Shown here piece after piece: positions 46,109 to 57,261 of a DNA stretch of 64,000 nt; the stretch's first letter is position 1, and each line of letters starts with the position of its first letter. The notes under the pieces were generated by a model. The model was given only the letters and a program-made list of their open reading frames with translations. It ran no database searches and was not told the DNA's origin. Made by a program: the position numbers and the translations under genes. Location: assembly GCF_000321225.1 (NCBI RefSeq), contig NW_004452107.1, positions 130,515 through 194,514 on the forward strand, in the 5' to 3' direction. The stretch is from Odobenus rosmarus divergens. Lineage: Eukaryota; Chordata; Mammalia; Carnivora; Odobenidae.

Positions 46109-46923
46109 NNNNNNNNNNNNNNNNNNNNNNNNNNNNNNNNNNNNNNNNNNNNNNNNNNNNNNNNNNNNNNNNNNNNNNNNNNNNNNNNNNNNNNNNNNNN
46201 NNNNNNNNNNNNNNNNNNNNNNNNNNNNNNNNNNNNNNNNNNNNNNNNNNNNNNNNNNNNNNNNNNNNNNNNNNNNNNNNNNNNNNNNNNNNNNNNNNNN
46301 NNNNNNNNNNNNNNNNNNNNNNNNNNNNNNNNNNNNNNNNNNNNNNNNNNNNNNNNNNNNNNNNNNNNNNNNNNNNNNNNNNNNNNNNNNNNNNNNNNNN
46401 NNNNNNNNNNNNNNNNNNNNNNNNNNNNNNNNNNNNNNNNNNNNNNNNNNNNNNNNNNNNNNNNNNNNNNNNNNNNNNNNNNNNNNNNNNNNNNNNNNNN
46501 NNNNNNNNNNNNNNNNNNNNNNNNNNNNNNNNNNNNNNNNNNNNNNNNNNNNNNNNNNNNNNNNNNNNNNNNNNNNNNNNNNNNNNNNNNNNNNNNNNNN
46601 NNNNNNNNNNNNNNNNNNNNNNNNNNNNNNNNNNNNNNNNNNNNNNNNNNNNNNNNNNNNNNNNNNNNNNNNNNNNNNNNNNNNNNNNNNNNNNNNNNNN
46701 NNNNNNNNNNNNNNNNNNNNNNNNNNNNNNNNNNNNNNNNNNNNNNNNNNNNNNNNNNNNNNNNNNNNNNNNNNNNNNNNNNNNNNNNNNNNNNNNNNNN
46801 NNNNNNNNNNNNNNNNNNNNNNNNNNNNNNNNNNNNNNNNNNNNNNNNNNNNNNNNNNNNNNNNNNNNNNNNNNNNNNNNNNNNNNNNNNNNNNNNNNNN
46901 NNNNNNNNNNNNNNNNNNNNNNN
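46109..46923. other. Assembly gap (815 Ns)
   Basis: The gap is bounded by oppositely oriented copies of the same L1 position. Any open frame across it is an artefact. Confidence 0.99.
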
Positions 46924-46995
46924 TGACTTATTTCACTCAGCATAACACCCTCCAGTTCCATCCACGTTGTTGCAAATGGCAAGATCTCATTATTT
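46924..46995 (-). mobile_element. Younger L1 3'-region piece, antisense, right of the gap
   Basis: 'tgacttatttcactcagcat' then 'tccatccacgttgttgcaaa' and 'tggcaagatctcat' is the reverse complement of the region seen on the left of the gap. Confidence 0.85.
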
Positions 46996-47749
46996 TGATT
47001 TTTTAACCATACAAATGTATCACCTTTTGAAAAAGATGTGACAGATTTTAGTAGTGGTTACACAAATCTATATACATGTGATAAAATTCCATTGACTTAG
47101 ACACCTAAAACAAAACAAACCAGTGCATGTAAAAACTGGGGAAACCTAAGTAAAATCTGTAATTACTAGTATTGCACCAATGTCACTTTTCTGGTTTTGC
47201 TGATTTTGCCATCGTTCTGTACGAGGTTATCACTGGGAGAAGTTGGGGAAAAGGTAATGGGAACTCTGTCCTGTTTCTGCAACTATGTGCCTAAAATTCT
47301 TTCAAAACAATATTTAAAAAACCCAACAAAACAAGTTACAGAGTTAGTTGAGCATTTCAGAGAGTCACTATTTTGGAAAAGAGAAATAAAACAAAACTTC
47401 TGAAAAACTTCCAAATAAAACTAATGAAATAGAGAAGGAGAAAAGATAAAGAATAAATAACATTTGGAAGATAAAGGAGGGGGGTTGGATCGAACTATCA
47501 ATCTGATAGTGAATTCAGGGGCAGGAAAGAGAGCTGGACAGACTCAGGGCAGGATAAAACTCTTCCAAGTAAAAGCAACTGCTCAGTGGCCCTGTCTTCC
47601 TGCTCGTCTCCTTCTCTCTGGCCCACTTCTCTCTGTATCATCACTTCTCCCTCCCTGTATCTCTCTGCCCTGATATCTCTTCTACATTCTTCTTTCCTTC
47701 AAGCTCCCTTTTCCCGTTTTCCTCCCTTCCTCTGTGTGTGTGTGTGTGT

Positions 47750-47938
47750 TTAAGATTGTATTTATTTGTTTATCAGAGAGAGAGGGAGTGAGCACAAGTA
47801 GGAGGAGCAGCAGGCAGGGGGAGAAGCAGACTCCCCGCTGAGCAAGGAGCCTGATGTGGGACACAATCCTGGGACCCTGGGACCATAATCTGAGCCAAAG
47901 GCAGCTGCTTAACTGACTGAGCCCCCACCAGGTATCCC
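47750..47938 (-). mobile_element. Can-SINE, antisense
   Basis: 'ttaagattgtatttatttgt', 'gagaagcagactccccgctg', and the degraded end 'gagcccccaccaggtatccc'. A short (TG)n run at about 47732-47750 takes the place of the poly(T). Confidence 0.92.
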
Positions 47939-47939
47939 C

Positions 47940-49274
47940 TTTCTTGTGTTTTTGCCCTCTTTCTACCCATGCCACTATGTCAGCTCCCAGACAGTCCATC
48001 CCTGCTGCAATTCCATTTTATTCTCTTCTGTCTCTTCCTGTTCTTTCCATTTTGTCCCTTCCCCTTGACTTCCCCTCATGCAACAGCTTCTCAGCAGATG
48101 ACCTACACACTATTCATTCATTGCTATTTATGGCCCATCCAACCCCACTCCTACACGGCCTTTTACTTCAAGTAGTCTAAATTAACTAACTAATTAGATA
48201 CATTGGACCCCTGTTGCAAATTCCTGCAAGAAGCATCTCAGTGACTCTGCCAGGACTGGTGTCCACCTCTGGCTGTTGCCAAGGTACCTGTGTTATTGGC
48301 TCATGCTCTGTTTATCCGGACTGTGGGCACAGGCCATTCAGGGAAGGCTACAGCAAGAGCAGATATCTCAGTCCACATAACAGATGGAACGGGACTGGCA
48401 GAGAAGGACAGGGGAAAAAAAATCTCTAGGTCCAATGAACTAATTTAGTCTGAGAGGAAACATCTTTGTCTTACTTCGAAGTGTTCAGAAAGTATAAACA
48501 ATACTGACTGAAACAAAGTATCTGAATGATAGGAAGTTCTTACTGAAGGACAAACAAGATAAAACGGCACTACTTGAAAGGCTAGAATTACTGAGCTTGT
48601 TGTAAGAATGGAGTTAATTCAGTTTCAGAGTAAATACAGACTTAAAAAGAATCAATGTTTTTCAAAGAAAGCAAAAGAAGGGGAATGATTTATAGAAATA
48701 TTCTTAATATAGAAGGCCCCAGAAAATTCAAAAACAAAATGTCACAAAACCCATTGATATCAGAAGAGGAACATCTTTCTGGAAAACTTCTTCCCATTAG
48801 CCAATTTCCAAAAGTGACTGGTTGTATCATCTATTCTGCTGAGGTTGATACTCTTTATAAATAAAAGGGGTGATAGCACAAAACTGAGTTTTTGCCCAGA
48901 CATTATTGCCCAGACATTGCCCATCAGATTGGCTAGTAGAAGGTTTAAAAGATAAAGATGGCTATGCCCATCCTAGATCGATGGAATCAGAATGCCCAGG
49001 AATTGGGGAAGGAGGTCTTATCATCTAATTTGCTGTAAATCTCACCAGTGGCTCCAGGTGAAGATGCAGAATTGAGAGTGGCTGTTCTCAAGACTTAAGG
49101 AGAAGGTTCCACTCTAATTCTTAGCTTGCTGAAAAAACTGAAGATGGGCTAGTGACGGTATAAGTCGTCCCAACAATCTTATAAATGAAAAGGAATACCG
49201 TATCACAATGGGTATGAAAAAAACATCAGATTAGATTTAAAGACTTAACGTAAAAACATTTGAGATAGAGCCTA
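47940..49274. other. Single-copy stretch, no gene recognised
   Basis: The first part (to about 48080) is T/C-rich. I see no exon. Confidence 0.5.
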
Positions 49275-49722
49275 CCAAGTCTGACAGGGTCTGGCCCCCA
49301 CCTAACTTCTTCTGTGCTGTACTCATTCTTGTTCTCTAAGCTCCAGTGACATGCGCTTTCTTTGGCTTCTTTGAATGTGCCCTGCTACCTTCTACCTCTG
49401 AGCTTCAACACATGCTGTTCCACTGACCCAGGAGATCCACCCTCCTTTTCTTTCCCATGGTCAAGCTAGCACTTTGTCCCATACTTTGGGTCTTAGTTCG
49501 ATCATAGAAGCCTTCCTGACTTCTCCACTTAGGTTATTTCCCTCCTAACTCCTCTAATTTCACTGTGCCCTCCACCTTTATATGCTATTTGGTATGGTTA
49601 AATTTTTCCACTCGGTTATTTGATGAACAGGACTCCTCAGGGACAACAAGCTTCCTAAGGGCAGCTGCCATGTCTGTTGACCGTCATCCCGAGCACCTCA
49701 TATGGTGTCCGCACACGGTAAG
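49275..49722 (+). mobile_element. L2 LINE 3' end, sense, cut by an LTR
   Basis: 'gaagccttcctgacttctcc', 'acaagcttcctaagggcagc' and 'gtccgcacacggtaag' follow the L2 3'-end order. The last few L2 bases resume after the LTR at 50089 ('gtaagcattcaataattatt'). Confidence 0.75.
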
Positions 49723-50088
49723 TGCTACAGACTGGATGTTTGTGTCCCCTTAAAATTTACGTATTGAGGCCTAAATTCCCACAGTGAAAGGATCAGAGGT
49801 GGGGCTCTTAAGAGGTAATTAAGTCATGAGGGTAGAGCCCTCACTAATAGGATTTGTACCCTTATAAGAACAGACGTGAGCGAGAGGCCTGGCCTCTCTG
49901 CTCTCCACCATGGGAGGATATGATGAGAACACAGCCATCCGCAACCTGGAAGAGGGCCTTCCCTGGGAGCCCTCCCGTGCTTGTATCCTAACCTCAGACT
50001 TCCAGCCTCCAGAACTGTGAGAAATACAATTCTGTTGTCTAAGGCACCTTGCCTGTGGTATGGTGTTAGAGCAACCTGAACTAAGAAA
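49723..50088 (+). mobile_element. MaLR-type solitary LTR inserted in L2
   Basis: 'tgctacagactggatgtttg', 'aattaagtcatgagggtaga', 'gagccctcactaataggatt', 'cttccagcctccagaactgt' and the end 'aacctgaactaagaaa' are in MaLR LTR order (MST/MLT1 type). The 5-bp TSD 'gtaag' lies at 49718-49722 and 50089-50093, as expected for the family. Confidence 0.88.
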
Positions 50089-50093
50089 GTAAG

Positions 50094-51364
50094 CATTCAA
50101 TAATTATTATTTAATTTAATTAACAGAGTTATATTAATATAAAGGCACATAGGTGGGCCACTCATATGTCCAGGGAGAAAGTGCTTCCATCTGGACAAAT
50201 CTGTTCAACAGAGACCTAGGAGTAAGGTGACTCAAAGCTAACGCAGAAGTTATTTTTGAGTAGTTGTCTTTCTGAGCCCTTAAAAATCACTTGTTACCTT
50301 GTATTCTCTTCAAGGGTAATCTGAATACATAAAGCTGATTCTATCTTTCTGTGGCTGCTTAGCATAAAAACATCTAGATGGATTTTCATCAAATCCAAGG
50401 TAATGTTTGGAATTATGTGGTCTACATAGAGATTTCAAGGCACATGTGACAGAAATTCATTTAGGGGGCTTTTGGGAACAATTCAAGCAAACAGGCAATA
50501 ATCCCTCAGAGAGGCCAAGACTGAAATTCAAGAGGATATACACATAGAGAGACATACACAATTTTTAAAATGCTTAAGATAGGAACAACAACCATGGATG
50601 CCAAGTATGTAACCAAGGAAAAATTTATGAGGGCAGGTGATCCGAATCACCAGTGCTGATTGTGTAGTGGGGATGAGGCTCACAGGGACTGCTCTATGGA
50701 CCTGGGTTTCATGAAGTAAAGCAGCTATGATTTATTGATTTCTCCATATTAATTCCCATGAGCATTAATAGGGTTCATTCTCCAAAGATAATTAATTTGA
50801 TCTCTTATAAATGTAGAATCAGAGCCCTCTGCTTTATATCAAATGATTTTTTTCATCTGTCCTGATTTTTATTACAGAAATAATATTATGTTCTTTGTTT
50901 AAAACTGAAATACTAGAGAAGCCTTTGAAATAAAACAGAAAAGCCCCTCTTTTTTTGTTTTTATTCTCTATCTGTGGGGTAGTTTTAATAGTGTGATGTG
51001 GATCTTTTCCAAACACACACACACACACACACACACAGCACTGTGACCATGTTACCACTTAAACTCTTCTTCAAAACCTCAAAAGTTTTCTTTTATATTT
51101 AAAAACTATATCTTGAGAACTTAAAGTTAAGATGAAAGCATTGATTTTTCTAACAGGAAGCCGGACAACGGACTGCTTTCAAAAGGCACCAACCCACAGA
51201 ATCCTAACTTTAGGATTTGTAATCAATCTTAGCAATAGAAAAGATGACTTGTTTCAGCCTCCACAAATGTATAATCGGATTTGAAGGCCTAAGTAATTAA
51301 CTTTCTCCATATCACTAAATTAAAATTCCTTATGTTTACATTTCATTTTATAGCTCTTTCTCTT
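50094..51364. other. Single-copy stretch with a (CA)n run
   Basis: No exon recognised. The (CA)n is at 51012-51038. Confidence 0.5.
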
Positions 51365-51540
51365 ACATGATCTCATTCAACACTCAGAAAAAAATTAACA
51401 ACTTAGGGGGCTGTGTAAGGCCAAAAGAACTGAGGCTTAGAGAAGGTAAACAAGTTGCACAAAGACACACAGTGAGTAAATGGGAGACAGGATTCAAATC
51501 TAGAGCTCCTGATTGTAAGTTCACATTCTTCCCTGTAAAC
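51365..51540 (-). mobile_element. MIR SINE, antisense
   Basis: 'aactgaggcttagagaaggt', 'acacacagtgagtaaatggg' and 'attcaaatctagagctcctg' are in reverse-complement MIR order. Confidence 0.88.
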
Positions 51541-51542
51541 CT

Positions 51543-52012
51543 GTGCTTTCTAATATGGCAGCCACTGGCCACTTGTGGCCAGTATGCACTTGAAATGTGG
51601 CCATGTCACTCAGGAAAAGGAGTTCTAATTTTATTTAACTTAAGGAATAAAAATAATACAAAATAGTTTTCCTCTAAACACAACCTAATTAAAAAGATAA
51701 AAATAAACACATTCTAATTGTTTTGGCAGAACTGCATTTTACTTTTATCACTGAAAATTTCGTATCAGAATATGGACGCATTATAATAGACACAATGGAT
51801 TTCAAGACTTGGTGTAAAAATAAGAACGCAAGATACCTCATTAATGAATTTTTATGCTGAGTATGTGTTGAAATGATATTTTGGATATATTGGATGAAAT
51901 AAAATATAACAAATTTAACTTTACTTTTTAAAATGTGGCTACATGAAAATTTAAAATTACATATGTGGCTTACATTTTACTTAGGTAATGTTGTTTTGGA
52001 TTACACAGTCCT
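51543..52012 (-). mobile_element. hAT-type DNA transposon with 'ctgtccaata'-like ends
   Basis: The left end 'tgtgctttctaatatggcag' and 'ccactggccacttgtggcca', and the right part 'aaaatgtggctacatgaaaa' and 'acatatgtggcttacatttt', fit a common mammalian non-autonomous element. I recall the family's structure but not its name. Confidence 0.65.
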
Positions 52013-52529
52013 ATCCATTCCTTAACTACTGGGAGAACTGGGTGTAGAATATTAAAATTTGAATTTTTTTTGTTGCTTATTTCATACTTTGACAATTACA
52101 CATATTGTAAGGTATTTCCTAAAAGAAGGGAAGACCCAAGCAAGAATCAAATTAGAGACAATTTTCTTAACTGCTGAGAGAACATTTTGATAATGTTTCT
52201 CTGAATATATTTTGCTGCAAATGAACAAAAAAATCCTAAATCTTAATCGATACTGATGCAGAGAGATTCTCTGCTTTGATCAAGTTCTGCTTCTTTGTGT
52301 TTTTTGGCAAGGATTGCTTTTCTCCCTGACCTCATTCATAAGAGGGCAAGAGGGAGCATACCCTGGCAGGCCTCAAAATAAAATGAAAGGTTCCTTCCTC
52401 ACTCTGGTTCTCAACTTGGAAATTGCTCTTTAATTTCTCCCGGGAGTCTCCAAAGACCAGGTTCTTTGCCTTGTCTTCCATTTCCACTGAAAAGCGTTAG
52501 ATACTAAGTAATACAAAAGTTTTATGAAG

Positions 52530-52745
52530 AGAATAATAGCTAATATTGATTAAGCCCACGTGCCAGGCAATAAGCTGTACCCTGTTATATGCAATATCTC
52601 ATTTAATCCTTTGTGGACACCCAAAGACGTAGATGCTTACATTAACCATGAGACTAGAAGTGGACAGTTTGCCTGTGATCATATATTAGAAAGAGACAAG
52701 GTTGAGGTTTGAGCCCTTATCCATTGATCCTGAGTATGTACTGTG
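52530..52745 (-). mobile_element. MIR SINE, antisense
   Basis: 'cacgtgccaggcaataagct', 'aatatctcatttaatccttt' and 'gtttgagcccttatccattg' are in reverse-complement MIR order. Confidence 0.85.
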
Positions 52746-52790
52746 AACCTACATTCTAGTCAATACCAAGAAAATGAAAGGGGGTGATAA

Positions 52791-52930
52791 CAGGGATTCT
52801 TAATCTGGGGTTTGGGAGTGAATATCAGAAAGTTTATGAAGATTGTGGTGTTGTTCCTATATTTTGTCTGCATATGATTATTTTTGCTCCTGGGGAGGGA
52901 TCTATAACTTTCATTACACAATTAAAGCAG
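52791..52930 (+). mobile_element. hAT-type DNA-transposon fragment
   Basis: 'cagggattcttaatctgggg' is a hAT-like terminus, followed by 'ctggggagggatctataact' and 'ttcattacac'. The right terminus is not preserved. Confidence 0.5.
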
Positions 52931-54094
52931 CCAATCAACCAGGAAGAGTTAAGCAGCTTTGGGCTATAGAGAATTGAATCTTCCAGTTTTTTAGCTATCA
53001 ATCAGGTTACAGTTGTTAGTATAAACCTAAGGTCTTTTTTAAAAAAAGAAAGCTATTCTTTTATACTAATAGTTTAAAGAAGGTATGAGATTGAACATGT
53101 AGCTTTTGGAATTCATGAGGGAAGAGAAGGGAATTAGTCAATGAAATGCCTCTTACTATGAACTGTGGATGAGAACGGGGATGGGGTCATTGTTTTCTAG
53201 GAGCTTTATCACAAGATGGGAAAAAAGAGAGGACCAAAAGTTCATGAAAACACATGAAACCCAAACTACATGCATATGAGAATCTCAACAGTTTTGAAAC
53301 ATTTCTGGAAAGAAGAATGGCAAATGAGCGAAAGCAGCCCAAGAAGAAGAGCCATAGAGAAGATGGTATGGGAAATGTAGACAGATGCCTGGTCCTTCTT
53401 CCAATCTCTAGATAAGCTAAATGTGATCTAAATACATTTAACTGAACAGTAAGAATATACCACATTGGATGTAATGTGTATAGAAAAGAACTATAGCTGA
53501 TGCCCAGGTTGATTGTGGCTGGGAGAGAAAAATGATAAGAGAAGAGTATATGCCATGAATGAAAGTTGAAACCCTATTTGCAAAAACACAGAAATAATGT
53601 TCTAAAGATTTTAAAAGGTAGATTTCTCTGAGATTTCACTGAAACCATTCTTAGCATCCTTACAAATTTACAAGTCAAGGGAATTGTGCAACTTTTTAAA
53701 GAATCTTGAAAAGCTTCCTTTCCATCAAATGTAAACTCCTGTCCCGGGAACTTAGTTTTCGTGCACATCCTAGTGGATCTACCTCCAGAAAGGCTGACTA
53801 CCTTGAGTTTCCTCAGAACAAATGATGAGTACATGCCGTACTCATCTTCTTGTGTACAAAAGTAGCTAAATTGTCCAATTAGTTTACCTATTTTAATCCT
53901 ACCAGATGAAGAACCATCTCTTCTAAAACACTTTCCACAAATGTCCACATTCTCCTTGTTCACTTCCCTTAAGAATGGTTTTGCTGCCTCATGTTCTACC
54001 AGTGGTTATATTCCTTGCTGGTTTAAAATGCCCTGTGGTTCATGCAGCCAGCCCCCTTATATTTATGGAAAAATATTATACACCTGCCACCATA
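52931..54094. other. Single-copy stretch, no gene recognised
   Basis: It holds a 129-codon open frame on the minus strand (53574-53963) that resembles no family I know; I do not call it a gene. Confidence 0.5.
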
Positions 54095-54195
54095 TTATCT
54101 CCCCATTAAACTACTAGCTTTTTAAAGGCAGGGAAAGCATTTTAATTCTGTTATTCCTTGTATAGCAGCTGACCCAGGATTCTCTAAATAAATAT
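54095..54195 (+). mobile_element. L2 3'-end fragment, sense
   Basis: 'aaactactagctttttaaag', 'gcagggaaagcattttaatt' and 'cagctgacccaggattctct' follow the L2 3'-end order. Confidence 0.6.
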
Positions 54196-54420
54196 ATTTA
54201 TTTGGAAGGAAGTATTCGATCTAGTAGGATTTGTAGCTTTAGGGACACAAACATCATGCTGGGTTATAATACTTTGTAAATTCTTTAAACATGATCCAGA
54301 TTCTTTTGGTAGGGAATGGACATGTTGTGTTGATATGCACTACCTTACATGTAGATCCTCCTCTGCTCTCACTCCTTCCTTTATAAAATGACCTATTCTA
54401 CAAGGTTCTTTCAATAGTAG

Positions 54421-54650
54421 TACTTAGAGTGGTTAAAGAGTATGGGGTCTGCAGGCAAAAAGATTTAGGTCAAAATCTACCTCCACCACTTACTAGCTCT
54501 TTGGTCTTAGAGTTTCTGGGCTTAATTTTGTTTTTCTTGTAAATGGGACCAAAAATACTTCTCACCTGATAGGGTTATTATGGAGATCAACTGAGATCAT
54601 GCCTATAAAGGGCTTAGCACAGCACTAGGCAGGTAAAGACTACTGTGTAC
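54421..54650 (+). mobile_element. MIR SINE, sense, near full length
   Basis: 'agagtggttaaagagtatgg' (tRNA-like head), 'ccaccacttactagctcttt', 'tagggttattatggagatca' and 'gggcttagcacagcactagg' cover MIR from head to tail. Confidence 0.9.
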
Positions 54651-54744
54651 ATGGAAGCTATAACATTGCTCTCGAAGATGTCTTTACGTCCGTTAATGGT
54701 TCGTAATTACATTGCCAATTGTGTCTAAGATGAGATAGTATCTT

Positions 54745-54880
54745 TTTAAAAGAAATTCATTGTTATGTTAATCACCATACATTACATCATTAGTTTTTGA
54801 TGTAGTGTTCCATGATTCATTGTGTATAACACCCAGTGCTCCATGCAGAGCGTGCCCTCTTTAATACCCATCCCCAGGCT
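54745..54880 (-). mobile_element. Short L1 3' tail, antisense, with 15-bp TSD
   Basis: 'taatcaccatacattacatc', 'attagtttttgatgtagtgt' and 'cacccagtgctccatgcaga' are the reverse complement of the carnivore L1 3' end. The TSD 'atgagatagtatctt' is unchanged at 54730-54744 and 54881-54895. Total insert about 136 bases, strongly 5'-truncated. Confidence 0.93.
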
Positions 54881-55044
54881 ATGAGATAGTATCTTACGGT
54901 GTATGACTCTGGTTCTAAATACCTCTTAGTCTACTAATGTAATGAGGGAAACTTCAATGTGAGTTTAATGTTATTTCAACTGAACAAATATATGTGGAAC
55001 CCATCTTGTCAAATCCAAAAGTCTTTAGAACTGAGACAGATAGA

Positions 55045-55210
55045 GCTAACATTCCTTGAACATTTTACTGGGGCCAGATTCTGCTCTAATCCTTTTACAT
55101 GCATCATTTGAATTTGACGTTCACGATGACCCTAAAACCATTATTTTCCCCATTCTACACGTGAGAAAAATAAAGCTTATGGTGAAATACAACACATAAC
55201 TGAAATTGAG
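55045..55210 (-). mobile_element. MIR SINE, antisense
   Basis: 'tctgctctaatccttttaca', 'ccccattctacacgtgagaa' and 'cataactgaaattgagatta' are in reverse-complement MIR order; decayed. Confidence 0.65.
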
Positions 55211-56261
55211 ATTAAACTGAAAGTGAGTTAGAGCTTCAGGAAAAAAAGAGTGTTTAAAAAAATGGTTCAATTCATTTTGGGTTGCAGTTTGAGATTTATC
55301 TATGCTTGACATCCATGTGCTTGATAACGAGTAATTTCTTTTTTATAATTATTTCTCATATGCAGATCAAAGGTTACAAATTAATAGTTAAACATACTGG
55401 GGAATGTTTATTCTTTTAAAAGCAGCAATATAGATATCAATTAAAAAGTAAATTAGATATACCTTTTGACTTATGTGCAAAGAGGAGAATTGCTACAGTA
55501 TTTAAGTGTTTTTAACTACTGGGTAGTCAGGTAATTAGGAAGCTGTCAAAGATTGTTATGTTATCTCGTAGCAGTTGGTGTTCAGAATATTTCTTGCTAC
55601 TGCTGCCTGAATGGGATGTGGTTAATATGCAAATTCAGTCAACAAAGTTTCAAAGGGGACAATTTAATTATGACTCTGTAACTTCTTAATTTTCAATTAT
55701 TATGACACGGGGGAACTGCCTTTCACAAAGGGCAGTTAAAAGACATTTTAGTACTTGCATAAGATAGCAGAAATAGACAAATTTGATCAAGCATCATGTT
55801 GATGGGTTGCTTATTTTTTGAGTGTTGCAGTAAGTCTCCAGTGTGTACATGTGTTCATACGATAATGGACTGATGAATAACTTTTCCTGAAGATTGTTTC
55901 ACAGAATACTAATACTAGTTTTGAGGAATATTAACAGGTCTACCTCAAAAAACACTTTTGTAGAAAAAATAAATTGCAGAAATACAAGGTTAAATAAAGT
56001 CAAAGTAGTATTGTTTTCTTGCAGAATTACCCTAAGATTTAAGTAATGTGTATAATAAGTCATCAAGAGAGTTAGTATAAAAACTATCCAAAATTACTTG
56101 ACCAGAAGATCTTACTTTGTTTTCCTATAATATTTTGTAAGAAGTTCAGTGGAATTTTCTCTGGGTTATGTTAGGAGAAAAGTCCTAAACATAGGGTTGA
56201 AACACCTGGGTGTTCTAATCCTACCACTGACTTGCTTGCTTATCAGATACAAGCCTACTGG
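55211..56261. other. Single-copy AT-rich stretch with an octamer motif
   Basis: No repeat or exon recognised. 'atgcaaat' lies at 55627-55634 within a stretch rich in 'taatt'-type homeodomain-like sequences (about 55620-55710). Confidence 0.5.
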
Positions 56262-56290
56262 TTCGTTCATTCATTCATTCATTCATTCAT
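56262..56290. repeat. (ATTC)n microsatellite
   Basis: About seven ATTC units. Confidence 0.95.
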
Positions 56291-56409
56291 TTCCACTCAG
56301 ATGAATCATCTCAAAGTTAGCCTGAATAAAACCTATTTTTTTTTCACTTTGTTTGCCCTACAAATCTTTTCTTCTTTTCTTTCTTTCTTTTTTTTTTTTT
56401 TTGGTCTGC

Positions 56410-56765
56410 ACAATCATAATCAGTAATACCATCACTCACCCAGTAGCTCAAGTTGAGAACCAGGGAGGCATCTTTAATTTGTCTTTTTTTCTCATCACCA
56501 CCCATGAAACTTGAAGGCTCACCTCTGAAACATATCTCAGATCTGACCACTCCTCTCCACATTCAATATTACCACCTACATCCAAGCCATCATCATTGCT
56601 ATCTGAACTACTGAGGCAGAATATTCAAAATATTCTCCTCCCTTCCACTCTTCTCCATCTTCCCTACAGCAGCCAAAAAGGTCCTTATTCAATATAAACT
56701 AGCCATGCCAACCCTCTTCTAAGGATATTCTAGTGGTTTCCCGTGGTTCTCATGCTAACACCCAA
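56410..56765 (+). mobile_element. L2 LINE fragment, sense
   Basis: 'ccaagccatcatcattgcta', 'cttccctacagcagccaaaa', 'aggtccttattcaatataaa' and 'tctagtggtttcccgtggtt' follow the order of L2 near the end of its ORF2. Confidence 0.75.
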
Positions 56766-56789
56766 ACTAAATTTGGGGGTGGATCTAGA

Positions 56790-57261
56790 TCTGACTATGA
56801 AGGACAAGCAGTAAATCTTCTGGGAAGTAAAAGTGTAGACTACCTTCATGTGGAGACTATGACTTTGGGGTAGGGAGAGATTTTTAAAATAGTCTACAAA
56901 AAGACATTAGCCATAGCAGAAAATCTTGATAAATTGGATCACAATAAAATTAAGAACTTCTATTCATCAAAAGATACCAATAAAACAATGAAAATTCAGC
57001 TTACAGAGTGGGCTTTCATTAGCACATACAGCACACAGAGAATTCGTATCTAGCCCTTACAAAGAATGTACATAAACAAGAGCTATAAATCATACAAAAA
57101 GTGGAAGCAACCCAAAGAATATAGGCTAGAGACATGAACACAACATCTTAAAAATACACTATTTTGTGACCCCAGCAGTGGCTATATACTTAGTGATAAT
57201 TCACTGAGCTATATGTTTATGGTATGTGGCTTCCATTTCAATAAATGTTACAAAAATTTAC
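56790..57261 (+). mobile_element. Old L1M-type fragment, sense
   Basis: 'gataaattggatcacaataa', 'aattaagaacttctattcat' and 'caaaagataccaataaaaca' match the end of L1 ORF2. 'tcactgagctatatgtttat' then 'ttccatttcaataaatgtta' matches an L1M 3' UTR. The segment between them is shorter than in a normal L1, so internal sequence is missing. Confidence 0.82.

Larger units (their letters stand above)
45835..47320 (+). mobile_element. Old L1M-type 3' end, sense, interrupted
   Basis: Left part 45835-46055 ('acagtgggatactgtgcact', 'gaactgatctccaacactga') and right part 47010-47320 ('agtagtggttacacaaatct', 'tatcactgggagaagttggg') are successive pieces of an L1M 3' region. Younger L1 pieces and the assembly gap lie between them. 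Confidence 0.75.

Noticed and set aside
46057..46982. Long open frames of nearly 300 codons on both strands
   Set aside because: Almost all residues come from the 815-N gap; only the ends are real, and they are L1.
53574..53963. 129-codon open frame on the minus strand in single-copy DNA
   Set aside because: No recognisable domain or family, and no splice or promoter context. A frame of this length is not surprising in 64 kb of AT-rich DNA. A protein search or cross-species conservation of the frame would change this.
54421..54650. tRNA-like head with A- and B-box-like sequence, considered as a tRNA gene
   Set aside because: The whole unit follows MIR from head to tail, so the resemblance is that of a tRNA-derived SINE.
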